64,000 bases of DNA, taken from the NCBI RefSeq assembly GCF_034702125.1, contig NC_085871.1, positions 37,570,159-37,634,158 on the forward strand, in the 5' to 3' direction. This DNA comes from Engraulis encrasicolus (lineage: Eukaryota; Chordata; Actinopteri; Clupeiformes; Engraulidae). Positions 22,905 through 34,450 of the stretch are shown piece by piece (positions within the stretch are counted from its first letter, which is position 1; every line of letters starts with the position of its first letter). The translations under genes and the position numbers were made by a program. Below the pieces are notes generated by a model. That model was not told the origin of the DNA and ran no database searches. It saw only the letters and a list, made by a program, of their open reading frames with translations.

Positions 22905-23335
22905 CCTAGTATGAGCTGCCCATAATACTTATCTTCAATCATATTCATGGTCTGGAGGTTCTTTGACCTGACACGATTAGAAGGATGGGAGGATAACACT
23001 CAGTTCTGGTTTGAAAAGAGCAGTGGTGAAAAAAGTAAAAGTGCTTTCGTGGTGTAATTACAACAGAAGCAACAGTTACTGAAAAACAATAAAAACCTAA
23101 CAAGGACCCACCACAAACTCAACCCAACCTGTGCAGAATCAACGAATTGTAAGACAAGTACTCAGATAAGTTACTTGTGTTGGAAAGAAACTGTGTTTCT
23201 TTTTTTACTTTTACTTTGTCCACCAATGGAAAAGAGTGGACAGACGACTAAACCCTCCCCGGGAAAGAACCTCCAGACCATGAATACTAATCAAGAGAAG
23301 TATTATGGGCAGGTCACCCGGCCAGGTCACGTCTA
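22905..23335. repeat. Fold-back repeat
   Basis: GCCCATAATACTT...CATGGTCTGGAGGTTC on the left is inverted as GAACCTCCAGACCATGAATA...GTATTATGGGC on the right. The middle is unrelated. Class unknown. Confidence 0.55.
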
Positions 23336-24747
23336 TACCGTCATTTTTGCACCCATTGGTTCACTGGTATTCTGAAACTGACACTGCGCTTCCACAATTG
23401 TTGACCGTTCTCGGGTGAGCAGCTTGTGTCCAAAATTTCAGTATAAAACAATGGACACTGTGCTCTGAATGAGGTGAGTTGTTTCTCTTCAAGGTTTGAA
23501 ATGTACTTTTGAATCGGTGTAGTTTGCTTAGAGTAACAGTACAGTAACACTACTGAAACATTACAGTAAAATTCAAGTCATGTACGTTTGAAAAGACATG
23601 TTAGTAAAGGTATGAAAGTAATTGCTCAATTTCAACCTTACTGTATTTTTGCTTAAAAAGAAATGCAAGCAAGTTACTTATAAAGCTCTGAGTAATGTCA
23701 TGGCAATTTTGTCAAGTCAAGTCAGCTTTTATTGTCACTTTCTTCATATGCACAAGTCATACAATGAAAATGAAATTACATTTCTCTCTCTATACCATGC
23801 CAAGACAGACATTTTGTTATGATGTAGTTCAGCCTTTTTCAGCATCCCATCTGCATGAAAGGGCTGCACTTAACAGGGTTAAACATGTGACTTGAGCCCT
23901 TTCCATGTGGCATGAGGAATGTCTACTCTATGAATGTGTTGATGTCCATCTCTACCTGTGTCTTTTATAGCCACGTCTTTTTATTATTACACTACTAACT
24001 AAGTTTTATGTCTCCCTGCATTTTAACTTGGCTTATACCTCCGATTGTGTAATATGAGGCACGTTCATTGACCTTGTTGTATGACATGTGCTACGTCTGG
24101 GGTTCCCAACCCTTTTCAACTTCCCTTTTCACAAATGTTCGGGACCCACCTTTGACTCAATAAACAATAACACTCCATTAAAAAGTCAAAAGCAGCATAC
24201 ACACACCATTCTAGTTGTAGATGTTTTGACGGTTACACGTTTCGACCTTTACGTGGTCTTTGTCACCGACCATGTTAGGTTCGTAACGTTCTGTAGCCTT
24301 TGATAAACCGGCAGCAGCAACAGTGTGTGGATCTCTCTTCCTCCTTGTACGATTAGCATAATCCAGCACCTGTTTATTTGGATGTGAGCATACTCCAAAC
24401 ACAACTATTCTACATATACCACAAATTACTATGCAAGTCATATGTCATACTACCTGCCACTAACCTACCACTTCAGTGCACAGGAATATCTACGCATACA
24501 CTATTTAAAAAAACTGACATTTTAGATGAAGCAATATATCAGTAAATATGAATATTTCATGTGAATACAGTTCACCTCATGTATACTACTTCGTGAATAT
24601 TATTCAATTTGTAAATATAATGCATTTACGATAAAAAGAGCACCTTTCAGGGAATGGGTTTATAGTTGCACTGTATATGGCATTGATTATGAACCAGGCA
24701 GTGTGAAGCCAGGGTACTAGTTATCATCTACCTGCAAAATGTAGATC

Positions 24748-25025
24748 AAGGATGAGCTACTTTAGAAGGGCCACATTTTTTCATCACCACCATTGGAGGG
24801 CCACATGACCACGGATCTGACTGCAACTCACAGAATTCGAGGTGCAGTTGCTTGCCCAGTGACTGACGATGCTGTTTGGAAGAAATAGTGTTCTGTATCA
24901 GCAAATAGTATAATTACAACAAATTGATTCATGTTTTTATTATTATTTAAGTTTTATCTATAGGCCACACTGAGTGAGGAGGTGGGCCGCATGTGGCCCT
25001 CAGGCCTCCAGTTGCCCATGCCTGA
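24748..25025. mobile_element. hAT-like MITE
   Basis: It is flanked by an exact 8 bp duplication TGTAGATC (24740-24747 and 25026-25033). The ends are diverged inverted repeats (AAGGATGAGCTACTTT versus AGTTGCCCATGCCTGA). The interior carries GGCCACATG-type motifs. Confidence 0.65.
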
Positions 25026-25432
25026 TGTAGATCAATGTTAAACTCTGCTATGCTAGCCTATTACACCTCCGTAGTCAAACAAACGTTGAGGTCTGCAACC
25101 TTTTTTCCATAACCTTGTCTCATCATTGTGGTCTTAATGTGCAGCACTAGCAATAGCAGCAGGATTTCCATATCATATTTTCATACATAACTGTCATTCA
25201 ATGTGCCAGGGAGATGAAGAAGGAGAATATACAGTATAGAAAGGAAGGGAAAATACAGAAAGTATTACAGGGAGGAGGTAAATATGAAGATAAATGAAAA
25301 TAAAGCTGTTTTGCATTTCTTTTTAAATCTTGATACTGTTGGGACAGTTCTAATGTGTAGATAAACTCTGCACAAGTTTGAAGGCACTGTAGCCATCTGA
25401 CAGGTCATTGGCTTGACAGCCCATCATCCAAA

Positions 25433-25807
25433 ACGCTCAGAGGTGCACTGTTTAAGATTTTTAGTTGTTTATTTCCAGAATTCATGCTGCCCATTCACTA
25501 ATGTTACCTTTTTCATGAATACTTACCACCACCATCAAATTCTAAGTATTAATTATGACTGGAAAAAATTGCACTTTTCATACATGAAAAGGGGGATCTT
25601 CTCCATGGTTGACTATTTTGAATTTCCAGAAATGGCCATTTTGGGCTGCAAAAATGACTGTACTTGGGCCATACTAGAAAATATTAGTTTATTACTTGTT
25701 CAACTTTCATGAAATGATCAAATTTGGCAATAGGAATAGGCAACGCAGTTTCAATTAGCAGCATAGTTGCAGTACCTTTTTGACCATTTCCTGCACAGTG
25801 TACCTTT
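25433..25807 (+). mobile_element. MITE family M, copy 1
   Basis: It runs from AGAGGTGCACTGT to GCACAGTGTACCTTTAAA. Shared landmarks with the other copies are ATTCATGCTGCCCATTCACT and CATGAAAAGGGGGATCTTCT. The family also occurs at 28.5, 39.6, 39.8 and 46.1 kb, with partial copies at 17.6 and 22.1 kb. Confidence 0.7.
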
Positions 25808-26401
25808 AAATCATACATTTGGGTCTGCTTCAAACAATTTAGAAGGCTAGGTAGCCTACCACTGGACGCAAAAGGCATTGCCGTAAAATGGCAGCACCCT
25901 TTCTGGTTGGTTTTGTTCAAATGTAAGTAATGGGTTTTAATTAAGCGTGTAATTCTCAGCCAGTTACTTGCATCTCAACGGGTTTACAGCCGGACTGATG
26001 GGCTGTCGGACCAATGTCATGAAACCCTGTAACACTGTGGTAACGTGTAACAAATATCTTGCAGAGGTGTCAAAAGTAAAAAAAAAAAAAAAAAACACAA
26101 GTAACTTCCATCACAAGTAACTTATCTGAGTAACCAGTAGACCTGTGTACTTGTTTTACGATTAGTTAACTCTGCACTGGTTGGATCAAGTTTGTGGTGG
26201 GTTTTCAGTGTTTTTCAGTAATAACACAGTCCATCTATCTCATTAGGTATAATGGAGTAAATGATGTAATAGCTATGCAATGTCATGAACTAGTGTTGTA
26301 ATTACACCACAAAAGCATCAGCTCAGTGTAGTGTAATGTGATGAAATGCAGTGGCTGTGTGTTTGTAGCAGCGGATAACCTTGCTGTGAATTCGTTTGCA
26401 G

Positions 26402-26463
26402 GTGTTCATGAAAGCGCCACAGTAAACACGTCAATGTCCAGAAGTGATGCTCAGCAGCAGCAG
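26402..26463 (+). CDS. SAMD3-like exon 1 in window: tail-only PB1-exon relic
   Basis: The exon is 62 bp after TTTGCAG and before GTAAGC, and needs 1 nt from an unseen upstream exon. It encodes VHESATVNTSMSRSDAQQQQ. This is homologous to the tail of the two 114-codon PB1-like exons (TVNGSTSRGDAQQQE), so it looks like a copy that kept only its 3' end. Confidence 0.6.
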
Positions 26464-26986
26464 GTAAGCTCTAGTTCAATTCATCTGAGATGTAAAGGGA
26501 TACCACCCCCCCAATTAAGTCACTTCCTGCTGTCCCTAGAGTTGAATAAGTGAGCAGAAGCGCTCTGCAGGCAATGCAAGACTAGGGACTCCGGGGAGAG
26601 ACTTAATTATACCTGGGGGTAGCGTATCCCTTACAGGGGTATGCCACTATTTTGGGGCTTTATGCAGTTAAAATCGTTGGCCAGGGTTTATAAAGGTGGT
26701 AAAGTGTCTTATTGTTCATGTAAGCCATTGTCTTGCTTTAAGACAAGTTAAAAGAGGGAGCATGTCGCTAAGCTAGTGAAACTAAAGTACCCCTTTAAGG
26801 GGAAAAAAATCAGATCCTAGCACTCTCCTCCCTGAATTCAGTCAGATTGTTCAGGCTGTGGCCACTTTTGTTCTCTCCTACAATATCTTTCCACTGTCAA
26901 CATGTAGTAAGCTTATGATACTTTTGAAGTGATGTGTTATTTTCCTGTCAAAAAAATGACAGTTGTGTTTTTTTTACCCCTCTTAG

Positions 26987-27328
26987 ATGTCAACACAGAA
27001 GCAGCTGACAATGAGAGTTGTTTCTTGTGACGGGGACACACGCAAAATGACAATGGTTCCCCTTCCAAACACGGTGGATGAGTTGGTGAACTGGCTGAAA
27101 AAAGCAATGGACCTCGATTACAACTTCGTCTTGCAATACGAAGACCCCGATTTCGACCTTGCACTCAATCACCTCTCATACATCTCCGAACTCCCTGAGA
27201 AGCCCACCATCCGAATTATTCCTCTCCTTGACCTCGTCCCCGTGCCTCTAAGCAAAGGGCGCAGCGACCTGAATGAAGGCGTCACAGTCAACGGGTCAAC
27301 ATCGAGAGGTGATGCTCAGCAGCAAGAG
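26987..27328 (+). CDS. SAMD3-like PB1-like exon, copy 1
   Basis: The exon is 342 bp, phase 0 to 0, after CCCCTCTTAG and before GTAAGC. It starts MSTQKQLTMRVVSC and carries LQYEDPDFDLALNHL, which resembles the acidic OPCA-type loop of PB1 domains, and ends GDAQQQE. The ATG at its first codon could also serve as a translation start. Confidence 0.78.
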
Positions 27329-27828
27329 GTAAGCTGTACTTCATTTCATCTCTGAGATGTAAAGGGATACTGCACCCCCAAGTGAAATGAACTCACTTCC
27401 CGCTGTCCTTAGTTGAAATAAAGGACAAAAGCGCTCTCCAGGCAATGAAAACATTTCCTGAATCTGGCAGCATGACATTTTTGAAATGGCAACTATCCTA
27501 AGATAAGCTAATGCAGCGGACCTTAGCAGTACCATATCTTAGCATAGTTGTTATAACCCAATGTAGCCATTTCAAAATTCCATGCTGCTAGATTGTGGCA
27601 ATACTTGGTTTGCCTGGAATGCTCTTCTCCTCCCTGATCCAATTCTAGGGACTGTGTGGAGTGGCTTAATTTCACCTGGGAGTGAAGTATCATTTTAAAG
27701 ATGCAACCAAAAAGAACCCACAAAAAACTGTCAATCATGACAATCCCAGCTCTCTCCCTGAGTTCAGTGAGATTAATCAGACTGTGGCAGCTAGCTCAGG
27801 TGCTTTTTGTTTGTCTTAAAGAACAGAC

Positions 27829-28032
27829 TAGGGCTGCTCGATATTGGGAAATATCAATATCACGATATTTTCATTCAATATTGATATCATCGAGGGGAAG
27901 GCTCTGTTGCTGTCTCTTTTGGCAGCAGAGGCAACTGACCAAAATATTGTTTATATCGATATTATGAAATTTGGTATCGATACACTGAAATATCGTTATC
28001 GCTATAAAAATACGATGTATTGCACAGTCCTA
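27829..28032. mobile_element. hAT-like MITE in SAMD3-like intron
   Basis: The termini TAGGGCTGCTCGATATT and TTGCACAGTCCTA are flanked by an exact 8 bp duplication GAACAGAC (27821-27828 and 28033-28040). It is 204 bp. Confidence 0.85.
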
Positions 28033-28496
28033 GAACAGACTGACCTCATGCAAAGGCAAATTTATTTTATGCAATTGCTTAAGTGCATTCTGCGATGAGG
28101 TGCGATATCTTTGCAAGTTAAGACATGCTCTTCTATGCAGCGGGAAACTGCTTTTATCTCGTGACAAGGTTTGTGCAGTTTTCCCGTTGTGTTGTTTCAA
28201 ATCTCAGTTGTTTAACGTGAAAATGCTCTGTTTGGCCCAGAACACAACCATGCGTAACCTTAACGTGTCAGTAAATCAACGTTTCTGCTGCTTTACTTTT
28301 GCGAAGAACAGCGAAACATGTGGGATACAGGTAAATGGTGAAATTGGGGTGAAATTGCACCGTGACCAAAACCATGCCCAAACTGTCACAGGCATTGTGG
28401 AGCACTAGTTAACATGCAAAGAGGCGTGATGCAAAAAACGCAATAGACGGTCCAGGGGTCCGTCTCTCGGTTCTTGTCGTTGCTAACCGTCTTAAA

Positions 28497-28858
28497 GGGA
28501 CACTGTGTGAGATTTTTATTTATTTATTTCCAGAATTCATGCTGCCCATTCACTAATGTTACCTTTTTCATGAACACTTACCACCAGCATCAAATTCTAA
28601 GTATTCATTATGACTGGGAAAATTGCACTTTTCATACGTGAAAAGGGGGATCTTCTCCATGGTCCGCCATTTTGAATTTCCAAAAATAGCCATTTTTAGC
28701 TGCAAAAATGACTCTACTTGGACCATACTAGAAAATATTTGTTTATTACTTTGAAAACTTTCATGTAAAGATCACATTTGGCAATTGGCAGCCCAGTTTC
28801 AATGAGCAGCATAGTTGCAGTACCCTTTTTGACCATTTCCTGCACAGTGTCCCTTTAA
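28497..28858 (+). mobile_element. MITE family M, best-preserved copy
   Basis: The ends are inverted: TTAAAGGGACACTGTG and CACAGTGTCCCTTTAA. A 24 bp segment (TTAACATGCAAAGAGGCGTG...) occurs both upstream (near 28410) and directly after the element. Confidence 0.75.
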
Positions 28859-29279
28859 CATGCAAAGAGGCGTGATGCACTCTGGCATGATGACCTCTTT
28901 TAAAGAAATGATTGCATGATACCATGATCATTCTTGTTCCTACCATTGTTTTCTCTCCTACAGTATCTCTTTCCACTGTCAACATAGAGATTAGGTTTAT
29001 GATAATTCTGAAGTGAATTCTGAAACTGTCAATGTGTCTCTTTTTTTACGATTTTAACTGTATTAAGCCCCAAAATAGTGGCATACCCCTTTAAGGGGAA
29101 AAAAATCAGATCCTAGCACTCTCCCTGAATTCAGTCAGATTGTTCAGACTGTGGCCACTTTTGTTCTCACCTACAATATCTTTCCACTGTCAACATGTAG
29201 TAAGCTTATGATACTTTTGAAGTGATGTGTTATTTTCCTGTCAAAAAAATGACAGTTGTGGTTTTTTTACCCCTCTTAG

Positions 29280-29621
29280 ATGTCAACACAGAAGCAGCTG
29301 ACAATGAGAGTTATTTCCTGTGACGGGGACGCACGAAAAATGACAATGGCTCCCTTTCCAAACACAGTGGATGACTTGGTGAACTGGCTGAAAAAAGCAA
29401 TGCGCCTCGATTACAACTTGAGATTGCAGTACGAAGACCCCGACTTTGACAGTGCACTTGTTAATGTCTCAAACATCTCCCAGCTCCCTGAGATGCCCAC
29501 AATCCGAATTATTCCTCTTGTTGACCTCGTCCCAAAGCCGCTAAGGAAAGGACGCTGTGAGCTGAATAAGGGCATCACAGTAAACGCATCAACATCCAGA
29601 GGTGATGCTCAGCAGCAAGAG
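29280..29621 (+). CDS. SAMD3-like PB1-like exon, copy 2
   Basis: The exon is 342 bp with the same boundaries and phase as copy 1. It starts MSTQKQLTMRVISC and keeps LQYEDPDFDSALVN. About 190 bp of upstream intron is also duplicated (near-identical TTCCTGTCAAAAAAATGACA), so exon and flank were copied together. The core is a little more diverged (MRLDYNLRL). Confidence 0.78.
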
Positions 29622-29825
29622 GTAAGCTCTAGTTCATTTCATCTCTGAGATGTAAAGGGATACTGCACTCCCAGGTGAAATTAATCACTTCTCCATGTCT
29701 CTGGAGTTGAATAAGGCAGCAAAAGCATTTCCTACACAACACAACTCTAGAGACTTAGGGGAGCAACTTAATTTTACCTGGGGTAGCATATCACTTAAAA
29801 AGAAAAAACCCTAACAAAAAAAAAA

Positions 29826-29846
29826 ATATATATATATATATATATC
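29826..29846 (+). repeat. (AT)n microsatellite
   Basis: A short TA run after an A-rich stretch. Confidence 0.8.
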
Positions 29847-30037
29847 ATTCACGCCGATCCTAACACTCTCCCTGAATTCAGTCAGATTACTCAGCCTTTG
29901 GCAGCTCGCTCAAGTGTGTTTGTCTTAAAGAAATGACTGCATGATTGCATGATATCATAATCATTATTATTCCTACCACTTTTTTTCCTTCCTCCATTAT
30001 CTCTTTCCAATGTCAACATACAGAGTAGGCTTATGAT

Positions 30038-30641
30038 TAGGGCTGGGACATTAATGCATTCATTTAGATTAATTAATCACACAATGCGATTAATTAATTA
30101 ACACGATTTTAAAAATTAATCGCAGTATAATATAGCTACATAGTTCTGGATTAGACCAGTGGAGTGCAGTATTACGCCTGATGGTGAACAGCCTTCTGAA
30201 ATTGAGAAGAGTTCTCCCTTCTTTTAAAAATTAATAATATTATAAACTAATTTTTCACTGTTCTCAAGTCAGAGGGCAGCCGTGGCTCAGTGGTTAGAGC
30301 ACTGGGTTGGCAACCCAAGGGTTCCCGGTTCAATGCCCGACCGAACCACGGCTGAAGTGCCCTTGAGCAAGGCACCTAACCCCCACACTGCTCCCCGGGC
30401 GCCGCTCAGCAGGCAGCCCACTGCTACGGACTAGTGTGTGTACTTCAATGTGATTCACTAGGCCAAATGGGATAAAGTGCAGAGAAAGAATTTCCCCTAG
30501 GGGACCAAAATTGGCTCCAATTGGCTCCAATTGGCTTCGTTTTAGATATTTAAATGTGATTAAAATGTGATTAATTCGATTAATTAATTCCAAAGCCTAT
30601 AGATTAATTCGATTAAAAAATTTAATCGAGTCCCAGCCCTA
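30038..30641. mobile_element. hAT-like element carrying a SINE
   Basis: The termini TAGGGCTGGGACATTAATG and AATCGAGTCCCAGCCCTA are flanked by an exact 8 bp duplication CTTATGAT (30030-30037 and 30642-30649). A tRNA-derived SINE lies inside. Confidence 0.88.
30276..30525 (+). mobile_element. tRNA-derived SINE nested in hAT
   Basis: The head GTGGCTCAGTGGTTAGAGCA is a good A-box, and GGTTCCCGGTTCAATGCC resembles a B-box. A CTTGAGCAAGGCACCTAACC-type body follows. A cloverleaf beyond the head is absent, so it is not a tRNA gene. Confidence 0.75.
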
Positions 30642-30663
30642 CTTATGATAATTCTAAAGTGAT

Positions 30664-31738
30664 CTTAAAGGAGCATTCCACCGGTGGAGACATGAATATG
30701 TATTGAATGTGGGTCATATATGTAGTAGAATAGTAGCATAAATTTCTAATTTGGTGCCTTCTTGGCCGAGAAAAGGCAGAAAATGACCTTTTAGCGCTTG
30801 TGGATTTGTGACAACAATCCTCATAATAGAATAGTAGCATAAATTTCTAATTTGCAATGCTCAAGCTCCACAGGCCACACCCAGGCCTTACTAGCCCCAT
30901 ACGACTTCGTTGCTGTCGATCAACATTGACGAAGGGCGTGAGCGAGAACTTGTTGTCACGATGTGGGTGTTATTAAATACAGCGCATCTAAAGTCGGCCA
31001 CAAATATGAACGAGACGATGAGCTTGCACCAGTTTGCTCTACTAACACACCACGTGTGAGGAGTGGGGGGACAGGCAATGAGGAGGAGCTGAAGTGGGGA
31101 CCTGCGCAAACTTGTGTAGAGGTGTGAGACAAGACCCATATACACACGTGAGTGAGTTGTTGACCAACCAGTTCATGGGCGCGTGACCTCGGAGGCAGTC
31201 CGCCGACGAGCGTTGAAGGGGATAAGCAACTGCAGAGGTTGCAAGATCTGACTGCAGTCGCATGCATCCCGCGATAATTTGACACCATGTGACATGTCAC
31301 CTCGTCAACGCAACGTCGACGAAATTTCAAAGTTTGACAGGAAATCTAACCGACATGCAGCATTTTGATCCAGGGTGCATTGCTGTCTTCATGCGCATGC
31401 ATGCGTTGATGCGAAATCGAATGCACTTATTGAAGAATGCCAGTGATTTCAAAAGCACTTGCACACTGATCTGTGTTAGGCCGAACCCCCTATGGGCGGG
31501 GTTGAAAGGGTGGGAAAAAGGCTTGTAGTCTCAACAACAATCCACCTCTCTTATACTTCCTCCTACAATGATGCAAAATGACCATTTTTACATCATTGTA
31601 GGAGGAAGTGTTAAGAGGTGAATATGGATTTCTCCTGTATCAGGGGGAATTGAGAGAGTGTTGCACGACCATTCAAAAGTATGACTGGGTGTCGAACAAT
31701 GGAAAGCCTAATGCAAATGGGTTGAATGTCCCTTTAAG
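30664..31738. mobile_element. Probable MITE with TTAAAGG ends
   Basis: The left end CTTAAAGGAGCATTCC and the right end TTGAATGTCCCTTTAAG are inverted. The interior is heterogeneous and may hold further insertions. Confidence 0.45.
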
Positions 31739-31783
31739 TTATTTTTGGAAACTTTCAATGTGTCTTTTTTTTACCCCCCTTAG

Positions 31784-32323
31784 ATTTCTACACAGAATCA
31801 GCTGACAATGAGAGTAGTTTCTTGTAACGGGGATACACGAAGAATGACAATGACTCCGGTTCCAAACACGGTGGATGACTTGGTGAACTGGCTGAAACAA
31901 GCAATGGACCTCGATTACAACTTCGTCTTGCAGTACGAAGACCCCGATTTCGACGGCGCACTCACCCACCTCTCACACATCTCCGAACTCCCCGCGAAGC
32001 CCACCGTCCGAATTATTCCTCTCCTTGACCTCGTCCCAGTGCCGCTAAGCGAGCTTCACCACGAGCTCCTGGGGGGCAGTTCACCTGACACAGTCTCAGA
32101 GGACAACCACGTCCTGCCCGCCTTCTCGTCGTCGTCTCTGCAGGGCGGTCAGAAGAAGCCGTGGCCCGAGGTGTTCTGCATCCCACAGTTTTCTGCCAAC
32201 GTGGAGTACAGACTACGCCAAGGCAACCAGATGTACTTGCGCGACGGCAAGTTCCTGTTTCCCACCAAGGAGCTGAAGCACTGCATCCTGGAGACGTTGG
32301 CAGAGGAGATCTACAGCTACAAG
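31784..32323 (+). CDS. SAMD3-like PB1-like exon, copy 3 plus following region
   Basis: The exon is 540 bp (180 codons, phase 0 to 0) after CCCCCCTTAG. It starts ISTQNQLTMRVVSC; the ATG of the other copies is ATT, so it is an internal exon only. The PB1-like core (LQYEDPDFDGALTHL) is followed by a Ser-rich linker and the conserved block PEVFCIPQFSANVEYRLRQG, YLRDG and ETLAEEIYSYK. The donor GTAATAATAATAA lies in a retroposon tail. Confidence 0.8.
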
Positions 32324-32405
32324 GTAATAATAATAATAACAACTGTATTTGTATAGCACTATATCATGCAAGGCATGCAGCTCAAAGTGCTTAACAAATG
32401 GTAAA
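32324..32405 (-). mobile_element. LINE/SINE 3' tail fragment at splice donor
   Basis: (TAA)n is followed by TTTGTATAGCAC...CATGCAGCTCAAAGTGCTTA, a 3' tail type frequent in fish genomes, read here in reverse. Its first bases form the donor of the preceding exon. Confidence 0.5.
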
Positions 32406-32525
32406 AAAAACATCAATGTTAAAGATGGAGTTAAAAAGAGAAGTAGAAAAGAGAGACAGAAACAAGAAAGAATAGCAAGAAGACAAAAGAAGTAGACAAA
32501 AGTAGAGTCATAAATTATAGAGGTA

Positions 32526-33961
32526 CAGTGGCTTCAAAAAGTCTACACACCCCTCTTCAAATGTCAGGTTTTTGTGATGTAAAAAAATGACCGAAAGACA
32601 AATAAATTCACAGCTTTTTCCACCTTCAATCTAAACTATTAACCTGTACAATGCAATTGAGAAACAAGCATAAAGCTTTAAATGGAAACAATAGAAAATA
32701 AAAAACTTCAATTAACATGGTTGCATAAATATACACACCCTTAAATTAATACTTAGTTGCAGCACCTTTGGCTTGTCTGGGCCATTCCAAAACCTCAATA
32801 TTGTTCTGGTGAAGTCATTCTTTTTGTAGACTTAGGCGTGTGCTTGGAGAAATTGACGTTCTGAAAGATTAGTTCCTCTGCATCTTCACCTTTCTACCAG
32901 GGGGCCGAAGGTTTTGTGCCACTACCACGGCCCCTGTGGAAATTTTCATAATTCTCTCCTCCATAATGAAGGTCCCAGTTACAACTGAAGAAAAACAGCA
33001 CAAAAGAACAATGCTGCCACCACCATACTTCATGTTAGGTATGGTGTTATTGGGGTGATGTTTTGTGCCAAATATACCCTTTGGAATTATGACCAAATTC
33101 AATCTCTTGGTGGAGTAAATCTAGCAAAAAATACTTCTGTAATCTCCCAAATGCATGTGAGAAGATATGTTATGGTCAGGTTAAACCGAGGTCGAACATT
33201 TTGGACATAATTCCAAGAGGTATGTTTGGCAGAAAAACAACACTACAATGCCAAGGTAACGCCATGCATAAAGTGAAGCATGGTGGTGGCAGCATCATGC
33301 TATGTGACTGTTGTTCTTCTGCTGTAACTGGGGCTTAAGTCAGGGAGGCAGGAATTATGAACAGTTCCACAGGGGCCATTGTAGTGGCACAAAACCTTCT
33401 GCCCCCTGTTAGAAAGGTGATGATGCAGATGAACTTAATCATTCAGAACGACAATTACCTCAGACACATGCCAAAAATCAACAAAAAATGGCTTCATTAG
33501 AATAAGATTGAGGTTTAAGAATGGCCCAGACAGAGTTCAGACCTGTATGACACGGAACATCTGTTGGGCGATCTGAGAAGGACTGTGCAGATGAGATGCA
33601 TTCGCAATCTGTCAGATTTGGAGTGCTTTTGCAAAGATAAGTGGAAAAAATTGTCACATCAACGTTTGCCATGCTGATAGAGTCTTACTAAAAAAAGACT
33701 GAGTACTGTAATCGAAGGAAAGGTGCTGCAACAAGGTATTAGTTCAAGGGTGTGCATATTTATGCAACCATGCTAATTCAAGTTTTTTATTTTCTATTCT
33801 TTCCCTTTAAAGCTTTGGGTTTGTTTTTCAACTGCATTGTGCAGGATAATAGTTTAGATTTAAGTGGGAAAAGTTGTGAAATTATTTGTCTTTCAGTCAT
33901 TTTTCTACATGACAAAATCCTTGAATTTGAACAGGGGTGTGTAGACTTTTGAGAGGCACTG
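32526..33961. mobile_element. Tc1-like fold-back element, second copy
   Basis: The termini CAGTGGCTTCAAAAAGTCTA and TAGACTTTTGAGAGGCACTG are flanked by TA. Like the copy at 5302-6554, the left and right halves are inverted copies of a decayed Tc1 3' region (shared GTGGCACAAAACCTTC). The right half is more diverged. Confidence 0.78.
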
Positions 33962-34450
33962 TATAAGGTCCACATAGGTTGGGTCCAGGATAAGTGATAA
34001 ATAGTCACATTGAATTTGGGCACTCAAATGTGGCCCCTGGTGGCAACGGGTGAGGAAAAACTCCCTTTTTCACTTGATTCATGGTTTATAGGGGGGTCAT
34101 TTCACGTGAAATCAGACACTTTGGGACCCGACCGACCCGGATTTCAATCATACTTGGTGTGCCTTTTTAGTAGCAAGGTAGCACCCCAGAACTGCATTGG
34201 TTTGAATCTGACACTAATATTAAGGGAGAAACAGACTAGGAAAGGTTCACATTTTAGGGTAGGACACTATACATTCAGCCTTGAATATATCAGTCAGTGT
34301 TAGTCACAAAAAGATGCCTGTGGTGTTATTTGAAAGCTCTTTTCTGGCTCTACATATTACACAATCAGCTTGGAATACAACAACTCTCAGAACATGATTT
34401 ATGATAAATTGAAAAATTAAAAATTGAATATCTAAAAAAACTATATTTTA

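Larger units (their letters stand above)
17534..26401. other. Intergenic, transposon-filled stretch
   Basis: I find no host exon here. It holds the nested hAT/piggyBac complex, a Penelope-type remnant, a fold-back element near 22.9 to 23.3 kb, a hAT MITE at 24.7 kb and a copy of MITE family M at 25.4 kb. 5' exons of the SAMD3-like gene may be hidden here but I cannot identify them. Confidence 0.6.

Noticed and set aside
30276..30350. tRNA gene
   Set aside because: A-box and B-box are present, but the 3' half does not complete a cloverleaf and a SINE body follows. Called as a SINE.
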